Origin: Eubacteriales bacterium
GTDB lineage: Bacteria; Bacillota_A; Clostridia; Christensenellales; Aristaeellaceae
Assembly (NCBI GenBank): GCA_029974035.1
Contig: JARKQG010000006.1
Coordinates: 1-33,342 of the forward strand
Length of the DNA: 33,342 nucleotides
Direction: 5' to 3'
Positions 1 through 7,817 of the stretch are shown piece after piece (positions within the stretch are counted from its first letter, which is position 1; each line of letters begins with the position of its first letter). The translations under genes and the position numbers were made by a program. The notes below the pieces were generated by a model. That model did not search any database and was not told the origin of the DNA. It saw only the letters and a list, made by a program, of their open reading frames with translations.

Positions 1-45
1 CCGCAAATGCGGCGCCCGGCCCCAGTTTACTGGATTTTCTCCGCG

Positions 46-1128
46 TCATCCCCAATAGGCGGTCACGCGCATGCCGGGCAGAAGGCCGTCCGGAGCGGTC
101 TGGATCGACAGGGACACCTGATATTTGGTGGCGTCCAGCACCGTGACGCCCAGCGGGTAAATCGTCTTGACGACAGCGGGCACCTGGATGTCCAGCGCGT
201 CCACCTTGACCTGTACCGCGTCCCCGGGCTTGAGGGTGGCGATGTCCAGCTCGTCCACGTCCACCAGGAATTCCAGCGCATCCAGCGGCTCTACGGTCAT
301 CAGAAGCTGATCCTTTGTCACGGCCTGGCCGCCCTTGACGTAAAGCGCCGAGACCACGCCGCCGCGCTGAGAATCGACCTGCATGTCCGCGCTCTGGGTG
401 TATACGGTGTCGGGGGCGTCCAGCACAAAGAGCACATCGCCCCGGCTCACCTTCTGGCCCTCGGCGGCGCTGATGGCCGCGACCACCCCTTCGCCCGTTA
501 CCGGCACGAAGGGAGCGCGCTCCACCTCGCCGCTGCCCACCCGGTCGCCGGATCGGTAGGCGCCGTCGGAGCCGCGGTAGAGCTTTACATCATCCTCCAG
601 GTCAAATACGTCCGCGGGAATCTCCACCACGTAGTCCTTTCCGTCCACGGAGATCACCTGTCCCTGGGCGTCCAGCGGGTTGGAATCCTTACCGTTGTAG
701 ACGCGCAGCGTTTCGCCCAGCGTAATGGCTCGGTTTTCCGGCTTGTCGTAGGCATTTTTGGTGGAGGCTCGCACCCACATCACATCGGTGCGCTCGATGT
801 AGCACAGCGCGCCGAACTGGGCCGCGACCGCCTCGGCCTGATCGCCCACCACCGCGCGCAGGGAACGGATCACGCCGGAATTGGCCGCCAGAATCTGTCG
901 GGGGCGGACGGAAAAGAGCGCCGCGCCCGGTTCCACCGCGTCGCCCACCGCCCAGTCGAAGGGAAGCAGTTGCCCGCCGACCGGCGCAAAGACATCCACG
1001 GAATCGACGCTCCGGACCATTCCCTTGGCGGACCGCGCGGCGGCCGCCTCCTCGCCCTGCGCGCCCGCCGCCATCAGTATCAGCGCGGCCAGCGTCAGGG
1101 CTGCCAGGGTTTTCAATTTGGACGACAT
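46..1128 (-). CDS. HlyD-type periplasmic adaptor (membrane fusion protein) of an ABC exporter
   Basis: The product is 360 residues. Residues 1-25 form a signal peptide with a short basic start, a Leu/Ala-rich core and an AQG cleavage area; no lipobox is seen. The rest has the look of an RND/ABC membrane fusion protein: two lipoyl-like halves (VFAPVGGQLLPFDWAVGDAV near 45-65, and GVVAAISAAEGQKVSRGDVL in the second half) and a C-terminal beta-barrel ending in LLPGMRVTAYWG. I chose the ATG at 1128 because AGGAGG (1135-1140) lies 6 nt upstream. An in-frame ATG at 1143 overlaps the permease stop but lacks such a site. It is the last gene of the ATPase-permease-adaptor operon and probably links the FtsX-type permease to substrate export or cell-envelope remodelling. 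The substrate cannot be read from sequence. Small hairpins (1-12 and 22-33) lie downstream. Confidence 0.85.
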   Translation of the reverse strand: MSSKLKTLAALTLAALILMAAGAQGEEAAAARSAKGMVRSVDSVDVFAPVGGQLLPFDWAVGDAVEPGAALFSVRPRQILAANSGVIRSLRAVVGDQAEAVAAQFGALCYIERTDVMWVRASTKNAYDKPENRAITLGETLRVYNGKDSNPLDAQGQVISVDGKDYVVEIPADVFDLEDDVKLYRGSDGAYRSGDRVGSGEVERAPFVPVTGEGVVAAISAAEGQKVSRGDVLFVLDAPDTVYTQSADMQVDSQRGGVVSALYVKGGQAVTKDQLLMTVEPLDALEFLVDVDELDIATLKPGDAVQVKVDALDIQVPAVVKTIYPLGVTVLDATKYQVSLSIQTAPDGLLPGMRVTAYWG

Positions 1129-1139
1129 GTTTTTCCTCC

Positions 1140-3470
1140 TCATTCGACGCTCTTCAGCGCCTCGACCATATTGACGGATTTGAATTTTGCGCCGATCACG
1201 CGGTTGACCAGCCATGCAAAGGCGAGGGTCAGGGCCACCGTCGCAAGCCAGCTCTCGCGGGCGATGTAGGGGACAAACTGCAAAATGCTGGGAAAACCCG
1301 TCGCCAGCACCCATCGGTGCAGGTGCGGCCCCAGCGCCAGGCCGATGGGCAGGCCGATCAGCGCGACGATGATGTTCTCCCGGAGGATCAGCCGCTTGGT
1401 CTCCCGGGGGTAGAACCCCAGCACCATCAGGGTCGCCAGATCGCGGATGCGCTCGTAGAAGCTCAGTTCGCCCAGGGTGTACATCACCACCAGCAGCAGC
1501 GCCCCCGCGAACAGCGCCATCAGCAGCACCAGAAGATCCATCACGCCGGTGACCGCCAGCTTGCCGCTGCGCTCCTCCTCGATGGTGCGCACCTTGTCCA
1601 CGCCGTCCATGCCGTCCACCGCGCCGAGATCCATGCCCTCGCCGGACAGGAACAGCGCCGTGGGCCGGTAGGGCATCGCGTCCAGCCTGCGAAAGGCGCT
1701 CCGGCTCATATAAAAGCCCTGTCCCATCTGCAGGTCGACAATCGAGGCGACCGCCGCGGTCACCTCGTGGCCGTTGGGCATGCGCAGCTTGACCGCGTCG
1801 CCCGGGGCGAGATTCAGGTCCTCCGCGGCGCGCTGGGTGACGGCCAGCCCTTCTTCCGGAAGCCATACGCGCGCGCCGTCCTTTTCAAAGTAGACCATCT
1901 CGTGCCGGTCCTCCAGCACGGTGTACGATTTCTCCTGCCAGCGCCCGTCCACAAACGCCTGAAGCTGGCCCTCCATTACCCGCTCCATCCGCTTCGCGCC
2001 GGCGCGGATCTTGACCGAATCCTCGTAGCCTTCCGGCGCGTAGGAATTCAGGTCCACCCGCGCCTCGTAGCGCATGTTGACGGTAAAATAGTGCTGGAGG
2101 ACGTAGGAAACGGAGTCGCGCATGCCAAAACCCGTCAGAAGCAGCATGGAACAGCCCACCACGCCCACCACGCCGATGGCAAAGCGCGAGGTGTTTCTGA
2201 ACATGTTGCGCACGATCAGCTTGGCGCTGAAGCCCAGGCGCCGCCACAGAAACGGAATGCGCTCCAGAAATACCCTGCGGCCGCTGCGGGGCGGGCGCGG
2301 GCGCAGAAGGCTCGCCGGCACCTCGCGCAGCGCCTGATGACAGCTGAGGAAGCTGGCGCCCATCGTGATCATCACGATCAGCGCCGCCGCGGCGGCGACC
2401 ATCAAAGGGTCCATGGAGAGCGCGCTGCCGGGCAGCACATAGAGCGACAGCAGCATGTTCATGGCCACCCGGCCCAGGAAGAAATAGGCGCCCAGTGTGC
2501 CCAGCACAGCGCCGGCGAGGGCGATCAAAAGGCCGTAGGCGGCATAATGATTTTCGAGCTGCCGTTGGGTGTAGCCCAGCGAATACAGGGTGCCCAGCTG
2601 CACGCGCTGGGTTTCGATCAGCCGGCGCATGGTGCTGAAGGTGATCAGCGCCGCCACCAGGAAGAATACGGCGGGGAAGATTTGGCCCATCGCGCGCACC
2701 TGATCCGCTTCCTCCACCGCCATCTTGATGTAGACGCGGTCGTCCCGCGTGGACACGGGGATCAGCGCGTCGTCAATCAGCGCCTCGACCGCTTCCTTGG
2801 CCGCGTTGGCGTCGGTGCCGGGGGCCAGCGAAACGACGGTTTCGCCATAGGGCAGATCGGAGAAGGTGCCGGGGGCTACAAATCCGTAGCCGAAGGTGTG
2901 GGGATCGGCGTTGAAGCTGTAGCCGTCGGAGTGCACCACGTATTCGGGGCTGTAGCAGATGCCCGATATGCGCAGTTCGCGCCGGGTGCCGCCGGCAGAA
3001 ACGGTAATCCGGTCGCCGACGGAGAAGCCCATTGCTTCCGCGAACTTCCGGTCGATCAGGCACGCGCCGCGCTCCTTGGCTGTGGGCGCGCTGCCGGTGA
3101 GCACCAGCGGCCTGGAGATGCGCCAGTCGCCGTCAAACATGTACAGGTCCAGCTTGGGATCGCCGGGAAGGTCCGCCTTCGCCCGGAGGCGCACGCGGCG
3201 CTGCGCGTCCGATACGCCCGGAAGGTTCGCGATCTCGCGGGCCGTTTGATCGCTGATCTCGCCGGAAACCCACAGCTGCGCCAGGTTGCTCTCGTCAAAA
3301 AGCCGCGCCAGCCCCAGGTCCATGCCCCGCGCCGCGGCGTTGATGCCCAGAAGCAGCGTAACCGACAGCGTACACAAAATCAGCATCGCGGCAAAGGCCT
3401 TCCAGTTTGCCGCCATGTCGCGCAGCAGCTTCCGCTTCAGCAGCTTGCCCTTCGGCGCGTCCGTCACCAT
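1140..3470 (-). CDS. ABC transporter permease, FtsX/MacB type with two FtsX domains
   Basis: The product is 776 residues. An N-terminal membrane helix (about 25-45) is followed by an extracytoplasmic MacB_PCD-like domain. The first FtsX-like core is at about 265-420 (FPAVFFLVAALITFSTMRRL, then the LGTLYSLGYTQRQL element). A central helix near 475-495 and a second extracytoplasmic domain follow, then a second FtsX core at about 640-775, containing ATLMVLGFYPRETKRLILRE and ending in VNMVEALKSVE. This duplicated-FtsX layout is typical of single-polypeptide permeases that pair with LolD/MacB-like ATPases and act by mechanotransmission rather than as a classical channel. The ATG at 3470 overlaps the end of the ATPase gene (stop 3464-3466), so the two are translationally coupled. 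Upstream in-frame codons are low-complexity read-through of the ATPase region and were discarded. Confidence 0.9.
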   Translation of the reverse strand: MVTDAPKGKLLKRKLLRDMAANWKAFAAMLILCTLSVTLLLGINAAARGMDLGLARLFDESNLAQLWVSGEISDQTAREIANLPGVSDAQRRVRLRAKADLPGDPKLDLYMFDGDWRISRPLVLTGSAPTAKERGACLIDRKFAEAMGFSVGDRITVSAGGTRRELRISGICYSPEYVVHSDGYSFNADPHTFGYGFVAPGTFSDLPYGETVVSLAPGTDANAAKEAVEALIDDALIPVSTRDDRVYIKMAVEEADQVRAMGQIFPAVFFLVAALITFSTMRRLIETQRVQLGTLYSLGYTQRQLENHYAAYGLLIALAGAVLGTLGAYFFLGRVAMNMLLSLYVLPGSALSMDPLMVAAAAALIVMITMGASFLSCHQALREVPASLLRPRPPRSGRRVFLERIPFLWRRLGFSAKLIVRNMFRNTSRFAIGVVGVVGCSMLLLTGFGMRDSVSYVLQHYFTVNMRYEARVDLNSYAPEGYEDSVKIRAGAKRMERVMEGQLQAFVDGRWQEKSYTVLEDRHEMVYFEKDGARVWLPEEGLAVTQRAAEDLNLAPGDAVKLRMPNGHEVTAAVASIVDLQMGQGFYMSRSAFRRLDAMPYRPTALFLSGEGMDLGAVDGMDGVDKVRTIEEERSGKLAVTGVMDLLVLLMALFAGALLLVVMYTLGELSFYERIRDLATLMVLGFYPRETKRLILRENIIVALIGLPIGLALGPHLHRWVLATGFPSILQFVPYIARESWLATVALTLAFAWLVNRVIGAKFKSVNMVEALKSVE

Positions 3471-4165
3471 GCCAGCCCCTCCATTGCGACGGGTGAGGGG
3501 TTGACCTCCTCGGCGCTGATCCGACCGCTGTCCATGCGGATCACCCGGTCGGCGGCGGGCACAAGGGCGGCGTTGTGGGTGATGACCACCACGGTCTTGC
3601 CCATGTCGCGGCAAACCCGGGCGATCAGCCCCAGCACCATCCGGCCGGTCTTGGAATCCAGCGCGCCGGTGGGCTCGTCGCACAAAAGCAGCTCGGGATT
3701 TTTGCACAGCGCCCGGGCGATGGCCACCCGCTGCTGCTCACCGCCGGAGAGCTGCGCAGGGAAATTATGCATGCGGTCCTTGAGCCCCACGCGCTCGAGC
3801 GTTTCCTCCGGCGACAGCGGGTTTTTGCACACCTCCCGCGCCAATTCCACGTTCTCAAGGGCGGTCAGGTTGGGCATCAGGTTGTAAAACTGGAATACAA
3901 ACCCCACATCGTAGCGGCGGTAGGTGTTGAGTTCCCGCACGGAGAGCGGCGCGATGTCCCGCCCGCCCACCAGAATCTTTCCGCTGGTCGCCCGGTCCAT
4001 GCCGCCCAGAAGGTTCAGAACCGTGGTTTTGCCCGCGCCGCTGGGGCCCAGCACCATGGCAAATTCCCCGTCGCGGATGGTAAAGCTGGCCGCGTCCACC
4101 GCCGGAATAGATATTTCCCCCACGCGGTAGGTCTTGGATACGCGTTCAAAGGCGATGTCTGCCAC
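3464..4165 (-). CDS. ABC transporter ATP-binding protein, MacB/LolD type
   Basis: The product is 233 residues, a complete ABC ATPase. It has Walker A GPSGAGKT, Q-loop FQFYNLMP, signature LSGGEQQRVAIARA, Walker B LLLCDEP with the D-loop GALDS, and the switch His in VITHN. The LSGGEQQRVAIARAL form and the NLMPNLTALENVELA stretch are typical of the LolD/MacB/FtsE group that energises FtsX-type permeases, which matches the next gene. I chose a GTG start at 4165 because GGGAGAA (4171-4177) lies 5 nt upstream. An ATG at 4240 would place the start inside the promoter. It is the first gene of the export operon, transcribed from the divergent promoter at 4227-4255 and probably repressed by the TetR-like protein encoded on the other side. 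Confidence 0.92.
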   Translation of the reverse strand: MADIAFERVSKTYRVGEISIPAVDAASFTIRDGEFAMVLGPSGAGKTTVLNLLGGMDRATSGKILVGGRDIAPLSVRELNTYRRYDVGFVFQFYNLMPNLTALENVELAREVCKNPLSPEETLERVGLKDRMHNFPAQLSGGEQQRVAIARALCKNPELLLCDEPTGALDSKTGRMVLGLIARVCRDMGKTVVVITHNAALVPAADRVIRMDSGRISAEEVNPSPVAMEGLAW

Positions 4166-4192
4166 AATGGTTCTCCCATTTGCCCGATAAAT

Positions 4193-4311
4193 AACCGACA
4201 CGGTGTTGCAAATCCGGGCTAATATGATTATAATCATCACAGTGTCGGTTTACAACGGGCAGTTTGGAACAGGATGTTGAACAACCGACAGACGGGATTT
4301 GGGTGTCGGTT
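4193..4311. promoter_or_regulatory. Four TetR-type operator half-sites (AACCGACA / TGTCGGTT)
   Basis: The 8-mer AACCGACA occurs at 4193-4200 and 4283-4290, and its reverse complement TGTCGGTT at 4243-4250 and 4304-4311. The copies alternate in orientation. The 4283-4311 pair makes a 29-bp inverted repeat with a 13-nt centre, and the 4193-4250 pair flanks both promoters with 9-bp arms. The copy at 4243-4250 covers the plus-strand start point and touches the minus-strand -35. The layout fits autorepression by the adjacent TetR-family protein plus control of the exporter operon. The binding protein is inferred. Confidence 0.65.
4206..4255. promoter_or_regulatory. Divergent promoter pair sharing a palindromic -10
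   Basis: On the plus strand, TTGCAA (4206-4211) lies 17 nt from TATAAT (4229-4234) and reads toward the TetR gene. On the minus strand, TTGTAA (4255-4250) lies 17 nt from TATAAT (4232-4227) and reads toward the exporter operon. Both -10 boxes lie in the palindrome GATTATAATC (4226-4235), so RNA polymerase can occupy only one direction at a time. This is seen directly in the sequence; transcription start sites are inferred. Confidence 0.7.
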
Positions 4312-4346
4312 ATATTTGTAAAGAGTTGATGGGGGAGGGGAAACCC

Positions 4347-4928
4347 GTGCGGGAGCGGAAGGACGACCGGCGGACCCGATACACCCGGCAGGTGATCCGG
4401 GAGAGCTTTGTGCATCTGCTCAGCCAGAAATCCATCGCGAAGATCACGGTCAAGGAGATCTGCGAGGAGGCGGACGTCAACCGAAGCACCTTTTATGCCC
4501 ACTACGCGGACCCGTATGATTTGATGCAGAAGATCAAGGACGAAGTGATGGGGGAGATCGACACCTGGCTGAAGGGGCTGGTCTTTCCGATCGACGCGCC
4601 GGTATCGCAGCAGGTGATGCGGATGGTGTTTGAATATGTTGCGGCCAACGCGGAGATGTGCAAGGTGCTTTTGGGCACCTACGGCGACGAGGGCCTTCAG
4701 GAAGACCTGATGATGATCGCGCAGCAGCAGGTGATGAAGGAATGGTCTGCCGGGGCGGAGGCGGATTCAAGCCTCTCGGAGTATTTGCTTCAGTTCGGCG
4801 TCCACGCCAGCGTCGCGGTGGTCAAAAAATGGCTGGAGAATGGCCTCAGGGAACCGCCCGCGGAGATGGCGGAATTGGTCATACGGCTCATCTACCATGG
4901 GCTGAGCTCGGTGATGTCAAGGCCGTAA
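4347..4928 (+). CDS. TetR/AcrR-family transcriptional regulator
   Basis: The product is 193 residues. The N-terminal DNA-binding domain begins RERKDDRRTRYTRQVIRESF and continues through ITVKEICEEADVNRSTFYAHY, the classic TetR helix-turn-helix. The following 130 residues are a helical ligand or dimer domain, poorly conserved as usual. I favour the GTG at 4347 because GGGGGAGGGG (4331-4340) sits 6 nt upstream and the protein then begins as relatives do. An ATG at 4329 has only a weak site. The gene is divergent from the ABC export operon, and four matching half-sites lie between them. It probably represses the exporter and itself until an export substrate or envelope stress signal binds. The ligand cannot be predicted. 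Confidence 0.88.
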   Translation: MRERKDDRRTRYTRQVIRESFVHLLSQKSIAKITVKEICEEADVNRSTFYAHYADPYDLMQKIKDEVMGEIDTWLKGLVFPIDAPVSQQVMRMVFEYVAANAEMCKVLLGTYGDEGLQEDLMMIAQQQVMKEWSAGAEADSSLSEYLLQFGVHASVAVVKKWLENGLREPPAEMAELVIRLIYHGLSSVMSRP

Positions 4929-4930
4929 GG

Positions 4931-4966
4931 CAAACCGCGGCGCCTCCCGGGAGGCGCCGCGGTTTG
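4931..4966. terminator. Perfect 36-nt palindrome between convergent genes
   Basis: This is an 18-bp perfect inverted repeat centred between 4948 and 4949, with outer arms CAAACCGCGG and CCGCGGTTTG. It lies between the stop of the TetR gene and the stop of the minus-strand dehydrogenase. There is no clear U-tract on either strand. It probably acts as a shared terminator or transcript-end stabiliser. Confidence 0.6.
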
Positions 4967-4980
4967 TGGTATAAAGGACG

Positions 4981-5937
4981 TCAGTACCCTGCCGCGGGGT
5001 CCACCACATTCCGGAGCGGCGCACCCGACAGAAAGCGCCCTAGGTTGTCGCGGAAGATGTCATAGAGGATTGCGGCGCTGATGGGATCGCCGTCGGCGCC
5101 GGAGATGTGGGGGGTGAGGATCACGTTGTCCATGTCCCAGAGGGGGCTGTCCGCGCCCAGCGGCTCCTCCGCCGTCACGTCCAGCACCGCGCCGCCCAGG
5201 TGGCCCTCTTTGAGGGCGCGGATCAGCGCCCGCTCGTCCACCGTGGCGCCGCGGCCGGCGTTGAGCAGGATCGCGCCCTTTTTCATGCGGCGCAGGACCG
5301 CGTTGTCCACCAGCTTTTCGGTCTCGGCCGTGGCGGGCAGGCACAGCGCCACGGCGTCGGCGCCTTCCACCGCCTCGCCCAGCCGGGACGCGGGGTAGAC
5401 GGCTTCTAGATCTGTGGGCTTTTCCGCCGCGCCGCGCCGGACGCCCCGGACGCGGGCGCCCATCGCCCGCAGCCGCCGTATCAGTTCGCCGCCCAGATTG
5501 CCCATCCCCACCACCGTCACCAGACTCCCGTAAATCGACCGGCCGGGGCCTTCATCCCGCCACAGGTGGGCCTTCTGGTTGCGAAGGTAGGCGGGCATTT
5601 TGCGATTCAGCATGAGAAGGCCCGCCATCAGGTATTCCGCGATGGGAATCCCGAAGGCGCCCGAACCGTTGGTCAAAACGGTGGCATGCGGGTCGAAGGC
5701 ACCGCGCAGGTGATCCACGCCGGCGGAGGGCGTCTGCATCCAGCGGACGCCCGGAAGGGCTGCCACAACCTTCGGCGGGAAGTACCCCATCAGCGCGTCA
5801 AACCCGGCCAGTGCTTCCGGCGACAGCACCGTGCCATCCTGAAAATACACGAGTTCCGCGCCGTCGTCGGCCGCGATTAGGGCCAGCGACCGGATCTGCT
5901 CCGCGTCAAAGGGGACGTTTGCCAGTGCGATTCTCAT
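4981..5937 (-). CDS. D-isomer-specific 2-hydroxyacid dehydrogenase family protein
   Basis: The product is 318 residues, a normal length for the family, which reduces 2-oxo acids to D-2-hydroxy acids (or the reverse) with NAD(P)H in the cytoplasm. The nucleotide-binding motif is VVGMGNLGGE (about 142-151). The catalytic trio is visible as R229 in NAGRG, E258 in TAEEPL and H277 in TPHISG. The substrate domain carries MQTPSAGVDHL and NGSGAFGIPIAEY, usual for the phosphoglycerate/glyoxylate reductase-like branch. The exact substrate is not readable. The ATG at 5937 follows the stop of the upstream small membrane-protein gene by 3 nt, so the two are probably co-transcribed from the promoter at 6344-6371. 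A distant paralogue lies at 25435-26397. Confidence 0.85.
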   Translation of the reverse strand: MRIALANVPFDAEQIRSLALIAADDGAELVYFQDGTVLSPEALAGFDALMGYFPPKVVAALPGVRWMQTPSAGVDHLRGAFDPHATVLTNGSGAFGIPIAEYLMAGLLMLNRKMPAYLRNQKAHLWRDEGPGRSIYGSLVTVVGMGNLGGELIRRLRAMGARVRGVRRGAAEKPTDLEAVYPASRLGEAVEGADAVALCLPATAETEKLVDNAVLRRMKKGAILLNAGRGATVDERALIRALKEGHLGGAVLDVTAEEPLGADSPLWDMDNVILTPHISGADGDPISAAILYDIFRDNLGRFLSGAPLRNVVDPAAGY

Positions 5938-5940
5938 GGT

Positions 5941-6267
5941 CTATCGCAGCCCCGCGCGGACGCTGATCTGCACCAGCTTTTTCATGTCCGCCAGCCGCTT
6001 TTCATCGGACAGCGGCAGGCCCACCACGTAGATCAGGCCCACCGTCCAGAAGAAGAAGCCCGTCCAGAAATACCCGCGGTACCCCTTACGCCTGGCGAGC
6101 CGCGAGGTGATCAGCCCCCAGACCACCGCCGCGATCACGACGCCGACGAGGATGCCGATGACCCAAAAGAGCGTATACTGCCCCGCGGGAATCCAGCCGA
6201 ATGTGTCGAAGAGCTGATTTGTCTCCAAAACCGGAGTGTAGCTGGGCATAGCGGTGGTCAAATCCAT
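5941..6267 (-). CDS. Small membrane protein with two predicted helices, function unknown
   Basis: The product is 108 residues. I do not recognise the family. Two hydrophobic segments are clear: YTLFWVIGILVGVVIAAVVW (about 40-60) and GYFWTGFFFWTVGLIYVVGL (about 72-91), separated by a basic loop (SRLARRKGYR). A short charged tail (DEKRLADMKKL) follows. The ATG at 6267 is chosen over one at 6291 because AGGAGGGG lies about 6 nt upstream. The gene heads a two-gene unit with the dehydrogenase. Its own promoter (6344-6371) is divergent from the [FeFe] hydrogenase gene. The basic loop followed by a second helix resembles small inner-membrane proteins of Clostridia, but no function can be assigned. 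Confidence 0.75.
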   Translation of the reverse strand: MDLTTAMPSYTPVLETNQLFDTFGWIPAGQYTLFWVIGILVGVVIAAVVWGLITSRLARRKGYRGYFWTGFFFWTVGLIYVVGLPLSDEKRLADMKKLVQISVRAGLR

Positions 6268-6343
6268 AGTCGGCCCCTCCTTTTGTATCACTCCCGCGGC
6301 GGCGCGAGCGCGGATCCCGCGGGCTCGCCGGGTATTTTACATT

Positions 6344-6371
6344 ATTATATCAAAGATTTCCCGCAATTCAA
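6344..6371 (-). promoter_or_regulatory. Sigma-A-type promoter for the membrane protein-dehydrogenase unit
   Basis: On the minus strand TTGAAT (6371-6366) is followed after 16 nt by TATAAT (6349-6344). This leaves a leader of about 70 nt before the ATG at 6267. Confidence 0.6.
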
Positions 6372-6437
6372 AGGTAAAATTACGTTTTTTCGCCACAATC
6401 TGCAAGGAGCGCGAAAGTTTCTTTGCGCGCGGCTTTG

Positions 6438-6446
6438 TGGTATAAT
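6438..6446 (+). promoter_or_regulatory. Extended -10 promoter of the [FeFe] hydrogenase gene
   Basis: TGGTATAAT is an extended -10 (TG-N-TATAAT) with only a weak -35 (TTTCTT at 6418-6423). It lies 44 nt before the ATG at 6490. A small GCCC-TTCG-GGGC hairpin (6456-6467) lies in the leader. Confidence 0.6.
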
Positions 6447-6489
6447 ACGTAAAAAGCCCTTCGGGGCGCGGGCGGCGAGGAGATGGGGT

Positions 6490-7737
6490 ATGAAGACTTT
6501 TGCCGAGTTGTATGAGCAGGCGGTTTCGCTGGCGCTGCGGGATGACCCCGCGGGCCTGGAACAATCGCTTTCCGAATACGACCCGAACCACCTGGATTGC
6601 CTTTTGCACCCGGCCAAGCACCCTCTGGTGATCCGCACCGGGGAATGCGACTGTCCCCGCGAGCAGCGCGCGGCCTGCATCGGCCGCTGTCCCTTTGACG
6701 CCATGAGCCTGGACGAGGCGGGAAACATCCGGATCGATCCGGAGAAGTGCATGGGCTGCGCGGACTGCATCGACGGCTGCGCGGGGGAAAAACTCAAGGC
6801 CTCCACCGACATTTTGCCGGCGCTGAAAGCGGTGCGCGGCGCCAAGGGGCTGGCCTACGCGCTGGTGGCCCCGGCGTTTCTGGGGCAGTTCACCAGCGCC
6901 GTCACGCCGGGTAAGCTGCGCTCCGCCCTCAAGGCGGTGGGTTTTGACGGCATGATCGAAGTGGCGCTCTTTGCGGACATCCTGACCCTCAAGGAGGCGC
7001 TGGAGTTTGACCGGAACATCCGCACCGAGGCCGACTATCAGTTGACCAGCTGCTGCTGCCCGATGTGGATCGCGATGATCCGCAAGATCTATCACGAGCT
7101 GATGCCCCACGTGCCCGGCTCCGTTTCGCCGATGGTCGCCTGCGCCCGGACGGTCAAGGCGCTCTATCCGGACGCGGTGACGGTGTTTATCGGCCCCTGC
7201 CTTGCCAAGAAGGCCGAGGCCCGGGAAAAAGACCTGGCCGGCGCGGTGGACTACGTGCTCACATTCAGCGAAATGCAGTCGATCTTTGACCTGCTGGGCA
7301 TCGACCCGGCCCGGATGGAGGAGAGCGACAAGGACCATTCCTCCCGCGCGGGGCGCATCTACGCCCGGGTGGGCGGCGTCAGCGAAGCCGTGCGGGACAC
7401 CGTGGCGCGGCTGAACCCCCATCGGGAGATCACCGTCAGGACGCGCCAGGCCGACGGCATTCCCGCCTGCCGGGCGATGATGAACGACATCCGCGCCGGC
7501 AACGGCGGCGGCAACTTCTACGAGGGCATGGGCTGCCGCGGCGGCTGCGTGGGCGGGCCGAGGGCGGTCACACCGGTGGAAGAGGGGCGCAAGGCCGTCA
7601 ATGCCTACGGCGACGCGGCCCAGTACCGCACCCCCGCGGAGAACCCCTATGTGGTGGAGCTTTTGCACCGGTTGGGGTTTGACACCATCGAGGAATTGCT
7701 GGAAAAGGATGAAATCTTCACCCGCCATTTTGACTGA
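6490..7737 (+). CDS. [FeFe] hydrogenase, probably group B-like, monomeric
   Basis: The product is 415 residues. A ferredoxin-like N-terminus has Cys at 53, 55, 63 and 67 (unusual spacing), then C87-x2-C90-x2-C93-x3-C97 for a [4Fe-4S] cluster. The H-cluster domain follows. L1 is TSCCCPMW (186-193), L2 is IGPCLAKKAE (C237), and L3 is EGMGCRGGCVGG (C349, C353). L1 and L3 differ from the FTSCCP and MACPGGC of classical HydA; from memory this pattern marks the clostridial group B enzymes. No PAS or phosphatase-like sensory domain is present. It should interconvert protons and H2 with ferredoxin. The ATG at 6490 follows GAGGAG. HydE, HydF and HydG maturases are not in this window, so they must lie elsewhere if the enzyme is active. 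The gene is just upstream of the NiFe maturation operon. Confidence 0.88.
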   Translation: MKTFAELYEQAVSLALRDDPAGLEQSLSEYDPNHLDCLLHPAKHPLVIRTGECDCPREQRAACIGRCPFDAMSLDEAGNIRIDPEKCMGCADCIDGCAGEKLKASTDILPALKAVRGAKGLAYALVAPAFLGQFTSAVTPGKLRSALKAVGFDGMIEVALFADILTLKEALEFDRNIRTEADYQLTSCCCPMWIAMIRKIYHELMPHVPGSVSPMVACARTVKALYPDAVTVFIGPCLAKKAEAREKDLAGAVDYVLTFSEMQSIFDLLGIDPARMEESDKDHSSRAGRIYARVGGVSEAVRDTVARLNPHREITVRTRQADGIPACRAMMNDIRAGNGGGNFYEGMGCRGGCVGGPRAVTPVEEGRKAVNAYGDAAQYRTPAENPYVVELLHRLGFDTIEELLEKDEIFTRHFD

Positions 7738-7745
7738 TCGCGCTG

Positions 7746-7773
7746 TTTGAAGGCGCGGCGGGGCTGTTATACT
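7746..7773 (+). promoter_or_regulatory. Promoter of the hyp operon
   Basis: TTTGAA (7746-7751), 16 nt, then TATACT (7768-7773) preceded by TG at 7765-7766 (extended -10). It lies in the 80-nt gap between the [FeFe] hydrogenase stop and hypA. No terminator is seen in the gap, so read-through from the upstream gene is also possible. Confidence 0.55.
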
Positions 7774-7817
7774 ATTCGGTACAGGCTTTCGCGGGGCGGA
7801 GGCAGGGGAGGAAGCGC

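Noticed and set aside
1317..3887. Very long plus-strand open frame opposite the permease gene
   Set aside because: It is rich in His, Gln, Arg and Gly with no domain pattern, lies antisense to a clear FtsX permease, and is explained by high GC and codon bias.
6283..6489. N-terminal extension of the [FeFe] hydrogenase
   Set aside because: It would place the start upstream of the TATAAT at 6441, and its residues are unlike the family. The ATG at 6490 has GAGGAG upstream.
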